Translations under genes and position numbers: made by a program
Part shown: one piece after another, positions 33,568 to 46,615 of the stretch
Position numbering within the stretch: the first letter of the stretch is position 1
How the letters are laid out: each line of letters begins with the position of its first letter
Notes under the pieces: model-generated
The model's database searches: none
The model's input: only the letters and a program-made list of their open reading frames with translations
Told to the model about the DNA's origin: nothing
Assembly (NCBI GenBank): GCA_947561585.1
Contig: CANNZV010001131.1
Coordinates: 1-64,000, forward strand
Direction of reading: 5' to 3'
Origin: Caprella mutica
Lineage: Eukaryota > Arthropoda > Malacostraca > Amphipoda > Caprellidae
Length of the DNA stretch: 64,000 nt

Positions 33568-36500
33568 GATTGATGATCAGGTTCACGCAACGTTTCTATT
33601 TCTTGTTCAAGTTGTAGTATTTGATTATCTTTCCTTTCTACTACACCCTGTAGATAAAATGCATTATTAATTTTCAAGGATGAAGGAGGTAAGAAGCTAC
33701 ATGCTTCAGAAAATCCTCTGTGTGACGTACTCGTACATTACTACCGCGTGTTGCAAGGAACACTACTTATACCAGTGAAGTGGAGAGAAGTTACCACAAT
33801 AATCAGGTTAGTCGATAATTTGGCACGATCAATTTAGAGTGACAACACTTAGTTAAATATCTGATTTAATTTAAACAATTCTTTCAGTACCTATCGGCTG
33901 CTGAAATGCTTGCCCCCATTTCACAGGTATACTATTCGTTGCAGTGAATTAAAAAAATATTCATTATCACCGTAAATTTCAGTAGTATCTCGTTGGTGGA
34001 TATTGAAATGGAACTACTGAAGCGCTAGGGTATTTTTTTCTTTTATTTGCTTATTTTGAAATTGGAATATTGATTTAATGTCTGTGTCGGTAAGAGGAAA
34101 AAGCTCTGTAAATAACACTGAAAATATACAGTGAATGGTTGCAAGACCTCTAGAACTAAACAGAGAATTCGCGATATACCAACGTGGTTGTTTGAGAGAC
34201 TACACCAGGTTTGTGATATACTTTTAGTTATTATTTAAAGGGTCAGCAAGGCTTTAAACAAACTTTATCTCTCTTACTGATAAATCGATTGAGGGAAAAA
34301 TATTATAGGATAAAACATTGTCCTTAAAGGTCCTCTCCAGGCTCCGGGGAAAAAAATGAGTTTATAACATAATATTATCGAACTAAGGTCTACGATCATT
34401 ATTCTGCAAACCGCACAATTTGGTTCAGTATATATTTTACAATTTGTTTTTAAAGTTTTTAATACTCTGTGAGCAACAATTATTGAGCACTAATGTGATG
34501 CTCAAGAAGAAGATTGTACACTCTTTGTTTTGATTACAAATTTGAATTTTAGATTTATTAAACCTAATTCCCAGTTGACAATCAAAACAAATGGTGTACA
34601 TTCTTTTTCTTCAGGCTGAAATTTTCTTAAATTAGTAAGTCGGAAATAAAATAGGTTTTGTATAGTTTTGATTATAAAAATCTTTAAAAGCATATAAAAT
34701 TAAAAATATGCTATCAAATTTGATGCAGTTTGCAGCAAAATGATAAGAAACATTAGCCTCGTTGAATAAGGCAATAAAAATATTTGCTTGGAGGGGACCT
34801 TTAAGGTACGTTTTGCATCACCATCACCCAGCTAATATCACTGAACACTAGTTCAATGCTATTCCTATGGAGCTCTTTTGCAACCAGCAATTATCACAAA
34901 GCATTAGATTGATACATTCCAAATTGCTGGGCGATCATCGCTGAGCGATGATCGCAATAATCGTTGCATGCAAAACGTAGCTACATTTAGCTATATTTTT
35001 AAAAATATTAAAAAAATAATTTAAATCTCATCTGTAGCGCCCCCTTCTAGTTAACTTTATATCAAATTTGAGTTTAAATTATATTAAATTTTTCATCTAT
35101 ATATTGGCGTGGATTTAGGCTCAGTACACTTATTGTTTAATTAAACTTTGTTAAAAGACAGCTGATTATGTGAACAAACAGATCGCAGCGCCATTCCTGC
35201 CATGTGGTGAAATTTCAGTTACATGCATATAATAATATCAATTTTTTTGGATGTCAGTTATATTTCAGACGAATGAATCTTTGCAAGTTTATTACTAACT
35301 AGTGTACTTACCCGTTAAAAATAACGGGCTTTCAATAGAAATTGAATAATGATTCAAAGAAATTCAAGTAATTGTGATTTTTTTTTTAATTTGGAATTTT
35401 CTTTATTTTGGGGGGAATTTTTTTGAGTCTAATGGGGCTTGAGTTTTTCAAGTTTTTAAAAATAAATTTATGAGTTTTATAAAATAATATTATTTCTTTA
35501 ATTTTTTTTGAGTTTTCTAAAAGCTGTAAGCTTTTAAAAAAAATTATTTTGATCAACTTTTTAATTTTCTTGAAATTTGGTTTTCTTGAAATTTTGAGTT
35601 TAAAAAAGGTTTATTTTAAATAAATGAGTTTTTTAATTTTTGGGGAGTTTTCTAATGTCATTTTGGGTTTTCTGAATTTCTATAGATTTCTAAAATTTTG
35701 AGTTTTCTAAAATTTTGAGTTTTCTAAATGTTTCGATTTTTCTAAATGTTTCGATTCTTCTAAATGTTTCGATTTTTCTAAATGTTTCGATTTTTCTAAA
35801 TGTTTCGAGTTTTCAAAATGTTTCGAGTTTTCTAAATGTTTCGAGTTTTCTAAATGTTTCGAGTTTTCTAAATGTTTCCAGTTTTGTAAATGTTTCCAGT
35901 TTTGTAAATGTTTTCAGTTTTGTAATTTTTTTGAGTTTTCAAATTTTTTTGAGTTTTCTAAATTTTTTGAGTTTTCTAAAATTTTTGAGTTTTCTAAAAT
36001 TTGAGTTTTCGAGGACCCTTTCCATCAATAAGACAAACTTCAAAAATTGGAAAATCTTAATGAAACAGACACACACTATAGGACTGATAAAGTGAAAATA
36101 TAATCATGTCGTTGACCACCATTAGTTAGTCTCCTGATTTATTATGAAGATAGACAATGAAATGGATAGTTTCTATATGCTATATATATAATAAAGCTAC
36201 TAAACTTAAGGGATCGTCTAGTGGTTTTTTGCAATTTTTACCGATTTTCTTTTTTTACTTATTTCCCTAGTAAACAAACTTTCCAAAGAAAACGTACAAA
36301 AAGTTTCATTTTGCTGTGACAACTATAAGTCAGTGTGGAGGGAGTGAAATTAGGGTGTGCCACAGTACCCCTCCCATACTAAAATGGGCCTTCTATTTTT
36401 GGTAGATGGCTTCGTCGTTGGCTTGGGGGACCTTTGAGCTCTCTGACAGAGACAAAAAGCTCCCTTTTTTGCTCAAGTTTTAATTTTTTTGTGTGTGTTT

Positions 36501-39500
36501 TTATAATTTTTAACTTTTTTTTTGTTTATTCCATTATCTCGGTTACTTTTTTACTCAAATTGTACTCGCGCCAAGTCTATAGACTGAATGGGGGTTGGTC
36601 CTACAGAAAAATTTATGGAAGCTAATATGTTTAGCTCGACCTAGATCGTCCAATGAGCTTTTTTGAATTTCGATCTCTAACTATTTTTTTTGAACGAAAA
36701 ACGAAAAAACTTAAAAAAAAATTCAAAATGAAAAAGAAATAAGTTTAAGATTGAAATTAAAAAAAAGCTCATGGGTCGATCAAGGTAATTTCGAGCTAAA
36801 CATATTAGCTTCTATAAATTTTTCTGTATGATCATAGAACAGGTCCATAGATTTTTTGTGGGGGGTGGGGAGAACAGGTTTTTCGGCCCCCTCGGAGGAG
36901 GGGTGCCCCAAAATGAAAAATTTACATGACCAACTTCAAAGTTCTGGAGCATTCTACACATGTCAAAATCTCAGCTCAATCGGACGAGTATTATTGATAG
37001 CTAGCAAAACCAGGAGACGGTCTACTCAATTGCAAAACTCACATTTCTATACACATCCTGTTCCTGTGAAGCAACTTCAAGATTTTTAATCTTTTTTTTT
37101 AGACTCAATGCATCCCTCTTCAAAGCCTCTATCTCTATTTTCTGTTTATTTTCTTCAGCTTGGTACCTTGAAAGAACATAAAATTGAAATTGCGATGTGT
37201 ATTGAACATCTACATAATTATTAAATATTATATAGTTATAAAGTGTTAGCTATATGAAAATATATTTTTTCAGTCTGTTTAACTTTAGTAAACCAAACTT
37301 GAGAAACAAATTAATGTGATCAAAATTTACAATAATTAATTGACAATTTAAGCAAAAAATCAACGGTGAGGATTGTGCATCATGATATAGAACATTAAAG
37401 TATTTTATCCAATTGAATTTATTAACTATGGAATTTTGGGCCACATAAAATCGATCAAAGGTTTAACCTTTCTCTGTAATTTGAATATTAAAGATCCTCT
37501 CTACATAATTTTAATTTGACACATCCTTTTTGACATGATTTAGTTGTTTCTAAATACTTTTAAAGATTTAGATTTTCATAATATATACACTATAATATCC
37601 TTTTCACTTCTGAGTTACTAATATCCTAAGAAAAATAAACTAAACAGTTTGTTTACAATGTGAGTTATATAGGTATGTATAATCAGTGCAACATTAAATT
37701 ATGTAGTTTGATAGTCTAAATTAGGATTATTAAATATAATATATTTTAACTAAATTTCACTTGATAAAATCACTTGGAGGTAAAATTATGTGAAAATTTG
37801 ACACCACGGAAATAACATGAAAATTATTGTTTCGCCAAATTGGAACAAAGTCTAATTAGTCTATGCAGAATAATTCAGCATTACACTAGCGGAGGAGCGA
37901 ATGTTAACAGCTAGATGGCAGTTCCAGAGAATAGGAAGGAGTGCTCTCCATGTTAACATTAGGCTCTGACTTTACTATTCAACTCACTTGGCTTTAGCAT
38001 CTTCCAACTTCTTCTGATAATCTAATTCCAATTTTTGTGTTGCTGCTTTCACTGTTACCTCCACCTTTTGAGCTATGGTCTCTGGATGCATCTATGAGAA
38101 AAATAGTCATGCCTTCAATTAATAATGTGCTGAGTGACATAAAATATTTGAAATCTACCTTTGATAACTATATGTTAGATGGTAAAATAAATAAAAAATT
38201 AAGTAAGCTGGTTTAGTTTGTACTAATAGGAAGAGGATTGATTGTTTCCTTTGCCTTGCTGTTCCTTTATTTCATAGTGAATTCATTTAACAAGCACCTA
38301 AATTAATAAAATAAATATATATACAGAAAGCCATAAATCAAAAAACATAAGTTTATGGTGTAATAAAATAAATCATTTTTGCACATTCTTAACACCTGTT
38401 CAAAACACTAATATTAATTCTGTTTAAATTTCAGGACTGTACTCATTACCATAATTATTACCGATACTTTGTTTGATAATCTACCGATACCTATTAACCA
38501 TCAATAGTCTGATATTTTTCAATAATATATTTTAATTTACTTCAAAAATTAAACAAAAAGGAGATTAATTTGCCTATGATACTGATTGGTAGATCTAATA
38601 TCCAAAAAATGGTCAATAGAACAACACAGACAGTATCGTTACAACCTTACAAAAATTTATGAATTCCTTTTTTTTTGTTAAATCAGTTTACTAACACATT
38701 AGTGTAAAATTAAATGTAGTACTTCTCAACAGACTATGAATAGAAATTGTTCTCGCTGTCAATATTTAATTTAAGTCCTAATATGAGTCTGCATAGACTA
38801 ATTAAATAAAATAGTATGATTCAATTTACAGCATTAAAAAAAAATTACTATAGCGTTAAAAAGTAGCTATAGTAATTTTCATTGTTACTGTAACCTAATT
38901 CATTTACATTCATTGAGAATATATCTTGCACATCTTTTTCAAGATAAAGTGATGGTAACGTTATCAAGGCTATCCTCTTTTTATCATACACTGATACATT
39001 AGCTAATGACTAAATATTCAAAATTGAATCATTCATTCAAATTACTTATCGCCATTCTTGTTCATTCTGAAGTGTTCCAGAGGTGACAACTTATGAGATG
39101 TCCACCTGCATCGGCCGTTAACTTAAGCATTCCCTACTATGATTGAAGACAGTCTCTATGAATTTGTAGCTAGGGCAACTAAATAGTTAGCTATTTTAGC
39201 CGGGAATTTGTGACCCGAGCTTGTACTGGCTTCATCTTAGGTACACTAGACATATTGTGTAACTTGAACTTTAGTCTCAAGTACCAATATTAATTTCCTA
39301 ACAAATACAGACTGTTAATACCACTACAGATATGTTTTACAATTGCATATCAAAGTCTAGTTCTTCAAAAAATTTTTACTGGAAGCTAGTTAACTTACTA
39401 GTTATATGCTAATGCCTACAGTACAATGAATTTGCAATGTTAAGTTTTTCTCTGATTCAGAGAATTAACAGGGGAATTTCGATAACCTTCTGCTAGGATT

Positions 39501-42500
39501 CAAGACTGTTCGTAGTTTTTCTAGTAGGCCAGTTTACTATGTCGCAATATACCTACTTTACTTTAATTACCTATATTCCTCGATACATTCTTCTTTGACT
39601 CGGGAATTGACGAAGAGTTGAAGACTGTTGAATACGTTGTTGCACTAGGGCAACAACTAGTTCAACCGGAAATTTGGTACACATAGTAACATAAGACATG
39701 TATTTCAAAAATTATTTCTTATTTTGGAAATTCAAAAATTAATGTCTATAGGTATGAAGATTGGTCATACAGAAGAAGAATAATTTTCGGTTAAGTTTTC
39801 TCATTCATATAAGACGTGGAGGACTTCATTTATTTATAAATTTATCTAAAGCCATTGAATCTGCAAATCCATTATTAACGTTATTAAATAGAACATTGAA
39901 GAACTGTAGTTGGTTCAATGGAATAAATTTGTCTCGTGGCCTCTATTGATTTTGAAGATGATTACTTTTCTGTCCATATAGAGAATAATACCGTAGATAT
40001 TAGAAATTGGAAAACACTTCTAACTTAAGTAAGTTTAGAGCTAAAGGCTCTACTTGTGAATCATGCAACTTACTTAAGTCATGAATTCTATATTGGCAAA
40101 ATTAAGAACTGAAAGTTACTTGTCTACGTACTATTTAATTTACTTTATTGATAGATGAATTCGTATATGAATGAACTGTTGCAGAGAGAGAGAGCACTGT
40201 TGTTATTAGTAATGAAAGAAAATTTATTTTATTTTTTCCTGATCATTAAAAAGAAATGATTTTTACTTGATGCAACAAATTCGAGCAAAATTCTATTCAT
40301 TGTGACGTTTTTATTTTTTATCGAACTGTTGACTCTCTGCCTTCCAGCAGTTTAATAGGGAGGTTTATAATTTAAGAACGTTTTAAAATTAATGCTCTCA
40401 AAATTGTCAATGGTAACTTTCAAAAAGAATGGAAATTGATGATGATTATCCAGCTTAAAGTATTTAGACACTCTTTCATTACTTTAGTTTCGTAAGCGTT
40501 GAAGGTATTTTTAGTTTCAAGCTTTCGATTAAAATGATTTCTATTCATCATCATGAGAAGGATGGAAAACGTGGCCTTCAACGCTGAGTTTATATAACCT
40601 CTGATAATATGGATTTCCAGTTGAATATGAATCTTTTCAATCAGTTTAGTAAGCATAAACCATAATTCTCAAAGTATTGTACTTAGCTACCACTGATGCA
40701 TCAACTTGAAGAATGTACATTTCTTATAAATTTATTAAATTTTATCTAAAATTTATTATAATTATTTATTGATAGATGGGATTATATATGCTTAGACTCT
40801 ACCTCCCACATTAATGTACTAGAACCGAAGGCCATTTATATCCAGTTGGCAGGGCCTTTTTAAATGACATTTAGTTTGTCCACATCAAAATATTTACCGT
40901 CAAGACTACAAATATTCAGTCATGCTCTCGTATTAGTTAAAGTTTTTGACAACGTCTGTTAGAAGACTTATTTTTCTGTGAAAAAATATACTTTTATCAA
41001 AACATTCATGCTGATAAAGTAAGTTGGTATTTTGATGGGATTACCGAATACTAGCTGATATCTAACGTTTAAGTATCATGAGGCTTTATAAAATTTAGGA
41101 AGACCAAGTGCAACAGTGTTCATTACCCCTTTTGCGGTACAAAATCAGTATCATGTGTTTTTAGTGCAGAATTTCCGCCAAACCTCTATAAACAACATAG
41201 CTAGATCACAAATGGTATATTTCTTGAGTAGACAGAAAATTGATCCCATGCAATTTAATGATGTAAATTATTAATGTAAAGTTAAATCGTAACTTCTATT
41301 ATTATGTAAATTGTAAATGATATAAATTGTTCAGTTGTAACCGAAAGTGATTCTAGCTCTTTTGAAGATAGATTGATCTGCCATAAATAGTTTTCTTATA
41401 ATATTGGATTATCTATAGTGAAACTGCTTGCAGTGAAGAGTGTTAGTTATTGAATTAGTGCAGGTATCCTGGATACCAATTATAAGAATAAGACTAACCT
41501 CTCCCACATACAAATGATCTGGGATGTTTCTTTTGTTTTGAATTTTGAAAAATTATTTCCCTCTTGAAGGTATTGCTTTTAGAATTTCAACCTATTAATT
41601 AATGAGATACGGTACAAGCTCAATGATCTATACATCAAGTTCCAACTTTCAAAGTTATGGATCTATAAAGATTTTGTATCATGAAAGAGACTATTTCAAT
41701 TACTTTTTACACCACGTTTGGGAAATAATGAATTCCTGATTAAATGAGGTATTTTAATGTCAATTCAAATTCTGTCTATATTTAACCTTCAAAGAGTACA
41801 TGGATTAGATTTCGTGGAGAGTCTAATCAACTCTGTAAGTTTCCGAAAGTCATACAAACAGTACCTATCTATTTCAAAAATAGGTAGACGTATTGAAGCA
41901 ATTAGGGAAGATGCAGGAATCGACATTGCTAATTTTAATCTCTGCACTTGTGCAGCAGCCGCCTGTTCTTTCATAAACCATAATATTACCATTGACGATA
42001 TTCAAGGTCGCAGGCTGGGCCAACGTTACAATTTTCTAATGCTCTTATCTAAAATTTGTAATTGAAAATTGGTTGGTTTCATCTTTTGCTGCGTTCTTTA
42101 AAATCTCATAAGTTGGCACCTCTGGAACATTCCAGAATGAACAAGAATGGCGATAAGTAATTGAACAGTTACCCAAGGCTTACCTTCAATTACTTCGGAA
42201 GCCATTCTTGTTCATTTTTCTAGAGTGTTCTTTCCCACCCGGAGCGCTCCCGCCCGGACACTCCAGAAATACACAACAATAGATTCGATCTTTGAATACT
42301 GAATGCTAAGGTTAACGGCGGATGCAGGTGGACATCTCATAAGTTGGCACCTCTGGAACACTCCAGAAAAATGAACAAGAATGGCTTCCGAAGTAATTGA
42401 AGTCACTTTTCACCTTACAGGTAAGCCTTGGGTAACTGTTCAATTATTTTATACCTTCTGCCTCTGATAACACTCTATTGAACTTATTTGTAGAAAGTTA

Positions 42501-43704
42501 CTAGAAAATTATTCATATTTATCAACGGATTTTAATATTTTCGTACCTTTATGAATTGCTGATCAATTACGTACTTGAAAAGCAGAAGTTTAGTTTAGAC
42601 TGTACGTGTGACGAACTTCTCTAAAATGTTTATGTATGGCTACACTGGGAATGGATGAAATCAAATAAATTGATTTTAGAAATGTGAACTTGTACTGTAG
42701 GACTACATTATTAACAAGTGTCACTCTAATTGATAGAATACTTTACCAACAAATAGTTACTTCTGACCTTCCATCAAGCTAATAATAATTGATTATCTGT
42801 ATATAAACTGCATGTATATAAACTGCAAACTATTTCAAATTGGTTCTATATTTTTAATATAATATGTAATATAATTTGTTCGGGTAGGTTTTTTTTTTTT
42901 TTTTTCGACAGTGACGGAAGACAATGAATATTTTTTAAATGATTAATTACAAGCAAATACATAATCAAAAATGCTCACCAGATTAGGCATCAAGTCATCA
43001 GACATCACTTTAGGAAGTTCTTCTTTTGGACACTCTGTGATAATATCAGAACATCTGGTGTAAACACAAGCAATATTTGAAGAATCTCCTTTCTCAAGTA
43101 AATCATTCACCTTATTTGTCTTTAGAAGGTATTCACTTCTGATTTCATGAGCTTCTTTAGAAGTTTCCTTGTCTTTTGCTATTGCAGACAGCAGGGCAAC
43201 AACTTCTTCCTCCAACTTATTCAATTTTGTGTCCCTATTCTTGAGAATCTCCATCGCTGATTCCATTATCATCTTCTTTGCTAACAATGTATCTTCAATG
43301 TTTCCTTTCATTGCAGAAACATTATCATCAGCAGCATAGAAAAGATGGGAGCGATGATTGAGTGACAGACATCTGACACATGAAAGTTGTTTGCAATCAT
43401 CACACCAGGAAACAAAAGGTTTCTGGTGCTCAGAACATTCTACAACTTCATCAAGACTGAAATCTTTAATTTTTTCACATAATGAAGTAGATTCAATGGC
43501 CACAGCTCCTTCTGCTTCATCTTCTTTCCATGGTTTTCTGCAAACAGGACAGTTGTAATTCTTCTGGCTCTCCATACGTGCTATACAGCTTTGACAAAAC
43601 TCATGTTCACACACTAATTTGATATCATTTTTGTTTGACCTGCATATCACACAGTATAAATTGGAATCGTTATCCATTGAAGTTTTTCTTATTTCGGAGG
43701 AACT
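33568..43704 (-). CDS. TRIM-type RING/B-box/coiled-coil E3 ubiquitin ligase, partial
   Basis: The first recognised exon is 43704-42979: acceptor TTTTTCAG, 27-base UTR, ATG at 43677, donor GTGAGC. It encodes a C3HC4 RING finger (CVICRS ... CEHEFCQSC ... CPVC, about residues 9-46), a B-box (ECSEHQKPFVSWCDDCKQLS then CVRC ... HRSH, about 80-112) and the start of a coiled coil. The coil continues through 38091-37988, 37166-37043 and 33647-33568, with matching phases (0, 2, 0) and strong donors GTGAGT, GTGAGT and GTAAGT. Acidic/Lys-rich heptads dominate these exons (QKVEVTVKAATQKLELDYQK). The third downstream exon ends CAATC|GTAAGT, where read-through would give an immediate TAA, so it may be the last exon or continue left. 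The RING would transfer ubiquitin and the coil would dimerise (family knowledge). No C-terminal substrate domain was found. Confidence 0.8.
34324..34804. mobile_element. TTAA-flanked MITE, family B, copy 2
   Basis: TTAA at both ends, AGGTCCTCTCCAGGCTCC and GGAGGGGACCT inverted ends. It is inverted relative to 1822-2420 and about 120 bp shorter. It lies beyond the last recognised TRIM exon. The small minus-strand open frame inside is a shadow. Confidence 0.75.
34805..35298. other. No gene recognised
   Basis: AT-rich DNA with a short inverted GCGATGATCGC motif near 34935. Nothing else supportable. Confidence 0.35.
35299..35345 (-). repeat. Solitary Helitron-like end
   Basis: CTAGTGTACTTACCCG followed by TTAAAAATAACGGG matches the ends of 24476-25014 for about 45 bp, then diverges. 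Confidence 0.5.
35380..36015. repeat. T-rich degenerate 17-18-bp tandem array
   Basis: Many copies of GAGTTTTCTAAATGTTTC and decayed relatives (GAGTTTTCTAAAATTTTT). The plus-strand open frame at 35715-36095 is only this repeat translated. Confidence 0.8.
36600..36835. repeat. Inverted repeat with about 35-bp arms
   Basis: ACAGAAAAATTTATGGAAGC and AATATGTTTAGCTCGA pair with the complementary sequence at 36792-36829. Inner blocks GATCG...GAGCTTTTTT / AAAAAAGCTCATGGGTCGATC also pair. Probably a MITE core. Confidence 0.65.
37170..37980. other. TRIM intron
   Basis: AT-rich intronic DNA between coding exons 38091-37988 and 37166-37043; no repeat or gene recognised. Confidence 0.5.
39035..42164. 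mobile_element. 3.1-kb TIR-bounded element in a TRIM intron
   Basis: The left end, ATTACTTATCGCCATTCTTG onward, pairs with the right end for about 60 bp (CTCATAAGTTGKCACCTCTG through CAAGAATGGCGATAAGTAAT). A 217-bp relative beside it (42185-42401) matches the left end over about 85 bp (GATGCAGGTGGACATCTCAT...). Long TIRs and kilobase cargo recall MULE-type or similar non-autonomous DNA transposons. No transposase was recognised. The interior is AT-rich with a few short open frames, the longest at 41757-42065. Confidence 0.55.
41757..42065 (+). CDS. Hypothetical 102-aa ORF inside the TIR element
   Basis: ATG to TGA, 102 codons, with codon-like composition unlike the surrounding AT-rich DNA. 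It contains a Cys cluster (NLCTCAAAACSF) and basic IGRRIEAIRED. I recognise no family. A second small open frame on the opposite strand overlaps it. It could be cargo, an exon remnant or chance. Confidence 0.25.
   Translation: MSIQILSIFNLQRVHGLDFVESLINSVSFRKSYKQYLSISKIGRRIEAIREDAGIDIANFNLCTCAAAACSFINHNITIDDIQGRRLGQRYNFLMLLSKICN
42160..42445. mobile_element. Nested palindrome: MITE within an inverted repeat
   Basis: The inner element 42185-42401 has ends TTCAATTACTTCGGAAGCC and complement. The outer arms 42160-42184 (ATTGAACAGTTACCCAAGGC) and 42420-42445 are also complementary. The outer left arm overlaps the right terminus of the 3.1-kb element. Confidence 0.65.
42446..42970. other. TRIM intron 5' part
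   Basis: AT-rich, contains a run of 17-18 T near 42888; no feature recognised. Confidence 0.4.
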
Positions 43705-44225
43705 CTGAAAAATGATACATTTTCATTAAAGTATTTTCAAATTGACTGAATATTAGGAAAGGAATGAATGTCATGTGTCCAACAATATCACTTGATGAAT
43801 TTTAATTAGATGATAATACACGGGAAATTGAGTAACAAAGCAGAATGAGTTCATGAGAACAAAATTTCCATGAAAGAATAAAATGCTTGGTATAGCTAGT
43901 ACTGTGATGCTTCTAGTTTTAATAAAACACTCAGAAAAAAAAACTTAAAATATTCTTATTATAACAATCGAAATGACCACACATATACAACAAAAATATT
44001 CTTTGTTAAAATCACATTTGCTATAAAACAGCATATATTTTTTTACATTCAACATTATTAATATTTTACATTGCTAATATTTCTGTAAACATCCAAATGG
44101 GAAGCTCCTATTAATAATAAAATCATTAATAACAAATTTTAAATTATTTTACTGTGCACCATTAAAGGTCACATCTCATCAAATTTAAGGGCAGTACACC
44201 CAAAAGTTTTTTTGCATTAAATTGT
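43705..44225. other. Upstream region of the TRIM coding exon
   Basis: The acceptor TTTTTCAG (minus strand, 43712-43705) shows that a 5' UTR exon and promoter lie further upstream. I could not identify them. Confidence 0.4.
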
Positions 44226-44597
44226 AAGTATGTACCAGTTTTATGCTTATAGGAATTCATTCATCTGATACAAGAAATAATGTAGTTTTGATCCACACCG
44301 TTTGAAACTTATGGTGACTAAGTACCATCTTGTTTTATTTAATCAATTCAAGGCTGCGTAACTTAATTTCAGTGCAAGGTAGCTTCTGAATCATTTTTGT
44401 ACATTTAATATTCAATTTACAATTTTTACAGTATGTGGTATTCACCAAGAACCTAACTAAACGAGTAATAGTTGTACCAAATTATTGCCAGTTGAAAACT
44501 AACAAGCAGGAATTTTATTTCATAATAACATTTCTAAAAGAAACAAATGAACTAATACTACAAAATTAAATGTTTGGAATCACTTTAGGACCAATAT
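44226..44597 (-). repeat. Inverted copy of 57393-57780
   Basis: Read on the minus strand it follows 57393-57780 closely (GATTCCAAACATT, TAGTTTTCAACTGGCA, TTTCAAACGGTGTGGAT, ATAAAACTGGTACATACTT). The 57393 copy is closer to it than the 53330-53570 copy, which has lost about 180 bp. Confidence 0.8.
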
Positions 44598-45650
44598 GGT
44601 GGAAGTTGAATTTTAAGTACAGTCATCGCATTGCTCCTTCAATTTTTTTTGGATGGAATTGATCATGGTAAAAGTAGTGTAATCGATTTCGATTAAATCC
44701 GTTCAAGTTTTGTTATTATTTTAATATATCTCACATTTTCTATAGCGCCATCTAGTTACCAATTGTGAATATTTAAATTTTACAGCTTTTCAGGCAGTTT
44801 TAAACTAGCTGTCAAGTGTGTAACACCTTAAAAACTGTGCCTATTCGTTAGTGTTCCCCAAATTTAGGTAAGACACCTTTTGTCCTTTTGTGCAGTGCTT
44901 TTATTAATTTCTATAGCTCTTATTGATAAGGCAAATCCTATTTTGTTTCCATATTATCAAAGTACCTACCAATTTAGTTTCTAGTGTTAGTGCTAGATTC
45001 TTCATTGTTATAAACCTTCATTTCTCTAAATCTTTATTCTCTTTTACAATTGAATTTCTATTTCTTGATTTAGTCTTCAAAAACTACTGTTCATTCCTTT
45101 ATAGATATCTTTTTCTATAAAATATCCTTTCCTGTTCTTTTCTTCTTTAAAGTCCTTTGTGCTTCATTTTTATATCACTAGGTCTTTTATTTAATTCATG
45201 TTCTCACTATATGCAGTTACTACTATGTACCATTTATTTATAATTCATATCATTAGCATATTGTAACACTCGTATTTTGTATCTGGTTACAGGTACCGTT
45301 GTAATTTCCCTCCATCAATAACTACAATAGTCAATGCCTTTCAATTCTCCTTTACAACGCGTAAAACCTAAAAGCAAATGAACACTAAATTGAGGGCACA
45401 TCAACAGTTTAACTATGTAGGGTGACTGATACCTTAATCTGCGCAAATTTCATGAGCCAGGTTACAAGTAGCCTTCTTAATAAAAAATCTTATAGCTGTA
45501 GAGGATAACCCTAGTGATGTCCTCTTAAGACTTTTAGTGACGTTACAAAAAATGAAATAGAAAAAAAAAACAATTCATATAGCTAAATTAAAATCACACA
45601 CATGGAGACCTGAGGATTCCACATCTATTTTATTGCATTAGTCTCGCCCG
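44598..45650. other. No gene recognised
   Basis: AT-rich DNA with short Phe/Leu-rich open frames and no recognisable motif. Confidence 0.35.
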
Positions 45651-45654
45651 TTTG

Positions 45655-46320
45655 GTGCGCGGAAGATTCCACTGAGGAAAGCTCCACTCGGAAAATTCCA
45701 CTGAGGAAAATTCCACTGAACAAAATTCAATATTTAATTGTATGGCATTTATTATTTTTTTATTATACTCTTTATATACTTCTCTTCTTATACATTAGTT
45801 TATTTGTGTTCTATCAAAAATATAATTGTAGGTACGTTTTTTTTTAATTTTTACAGCAAAACCTCGAAGTAGACTAGAGATACGTTCCACTTTCGTATTG
45901 TATAACATATATTTATACTTACCCCTACTTATAACTCAAACTTACATTCCAAACTGTAATCAAATTTGCGGAACAAGAAGCTAAATAAAACATTTTAATA
46001 TATTTTTTAAGTAGAATTATCTTCATGTCAAGTGGAATACATTCTCCTTAAGTGTTGAACAACGAAAACGAACATTAAAAGAATTTATATAATGATATTC
46101 ACTTACATTATATTAAACCACTTAAAAAGAAACATTGTAATGAATATCACAAGAAAGGTCATATAATATGAACCTTATAATTTCTTAAATATTGTTTTAG
46201 AAAATAAGTAGAACAATTTATATATTTATTTATATTCAGTGGAATTTTCCCAGTGGAACTTTCCGCAGTGGAATCTTCCTTAGTGGAATCTTCAGCAGTG
46301 GAATTTTCCTAGAACCACGC
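45655..46320. mobile_element. Foldback element with GGAAAATTCCACTGA word arrays
   Basis: The left arm (45660-45730) has four to five words GGAAAATTCCACTGA. The right arm (46240-46312) has five complementary words, CAGTGGAATTTTCC, with variants. The spacer of about 0.5 kb is AT-rich. A related word (GGTGGAATTTTCCGA) is at 60128-60185. Confidence 0.7.
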
Positions 46321-46615
46321 GTTTGACTGATCAGCTGTTATAATACTATATCGACCGATTTCGCTGCGTGTTCTATTGATCGATCATTAGCCCCGCTATC
46401 AGACGATTGCTGCGCGTTCAAATGATATGTTTTTTTGGGCATATAATTGGCACATTTAATACCAGATATTAATCATTAGCGCAACCACCGATCGATTTCT
46501 GCTCGTACGAATGGTCGGAATAATTTTAAGTTTATGCATCTAGTGGTTACATTTAATAAGGCAGCCATCAATCAATTGTTACACGTTCGAATGATATGTA
46601 TTATAATAGTTAATG

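Noticed and set aside
37250..37444. Small minus-strand ORF in a TRIM intron
   Set aside because: AT-rich chance frame with no splice context or motif, although it lies on the gene's strand.
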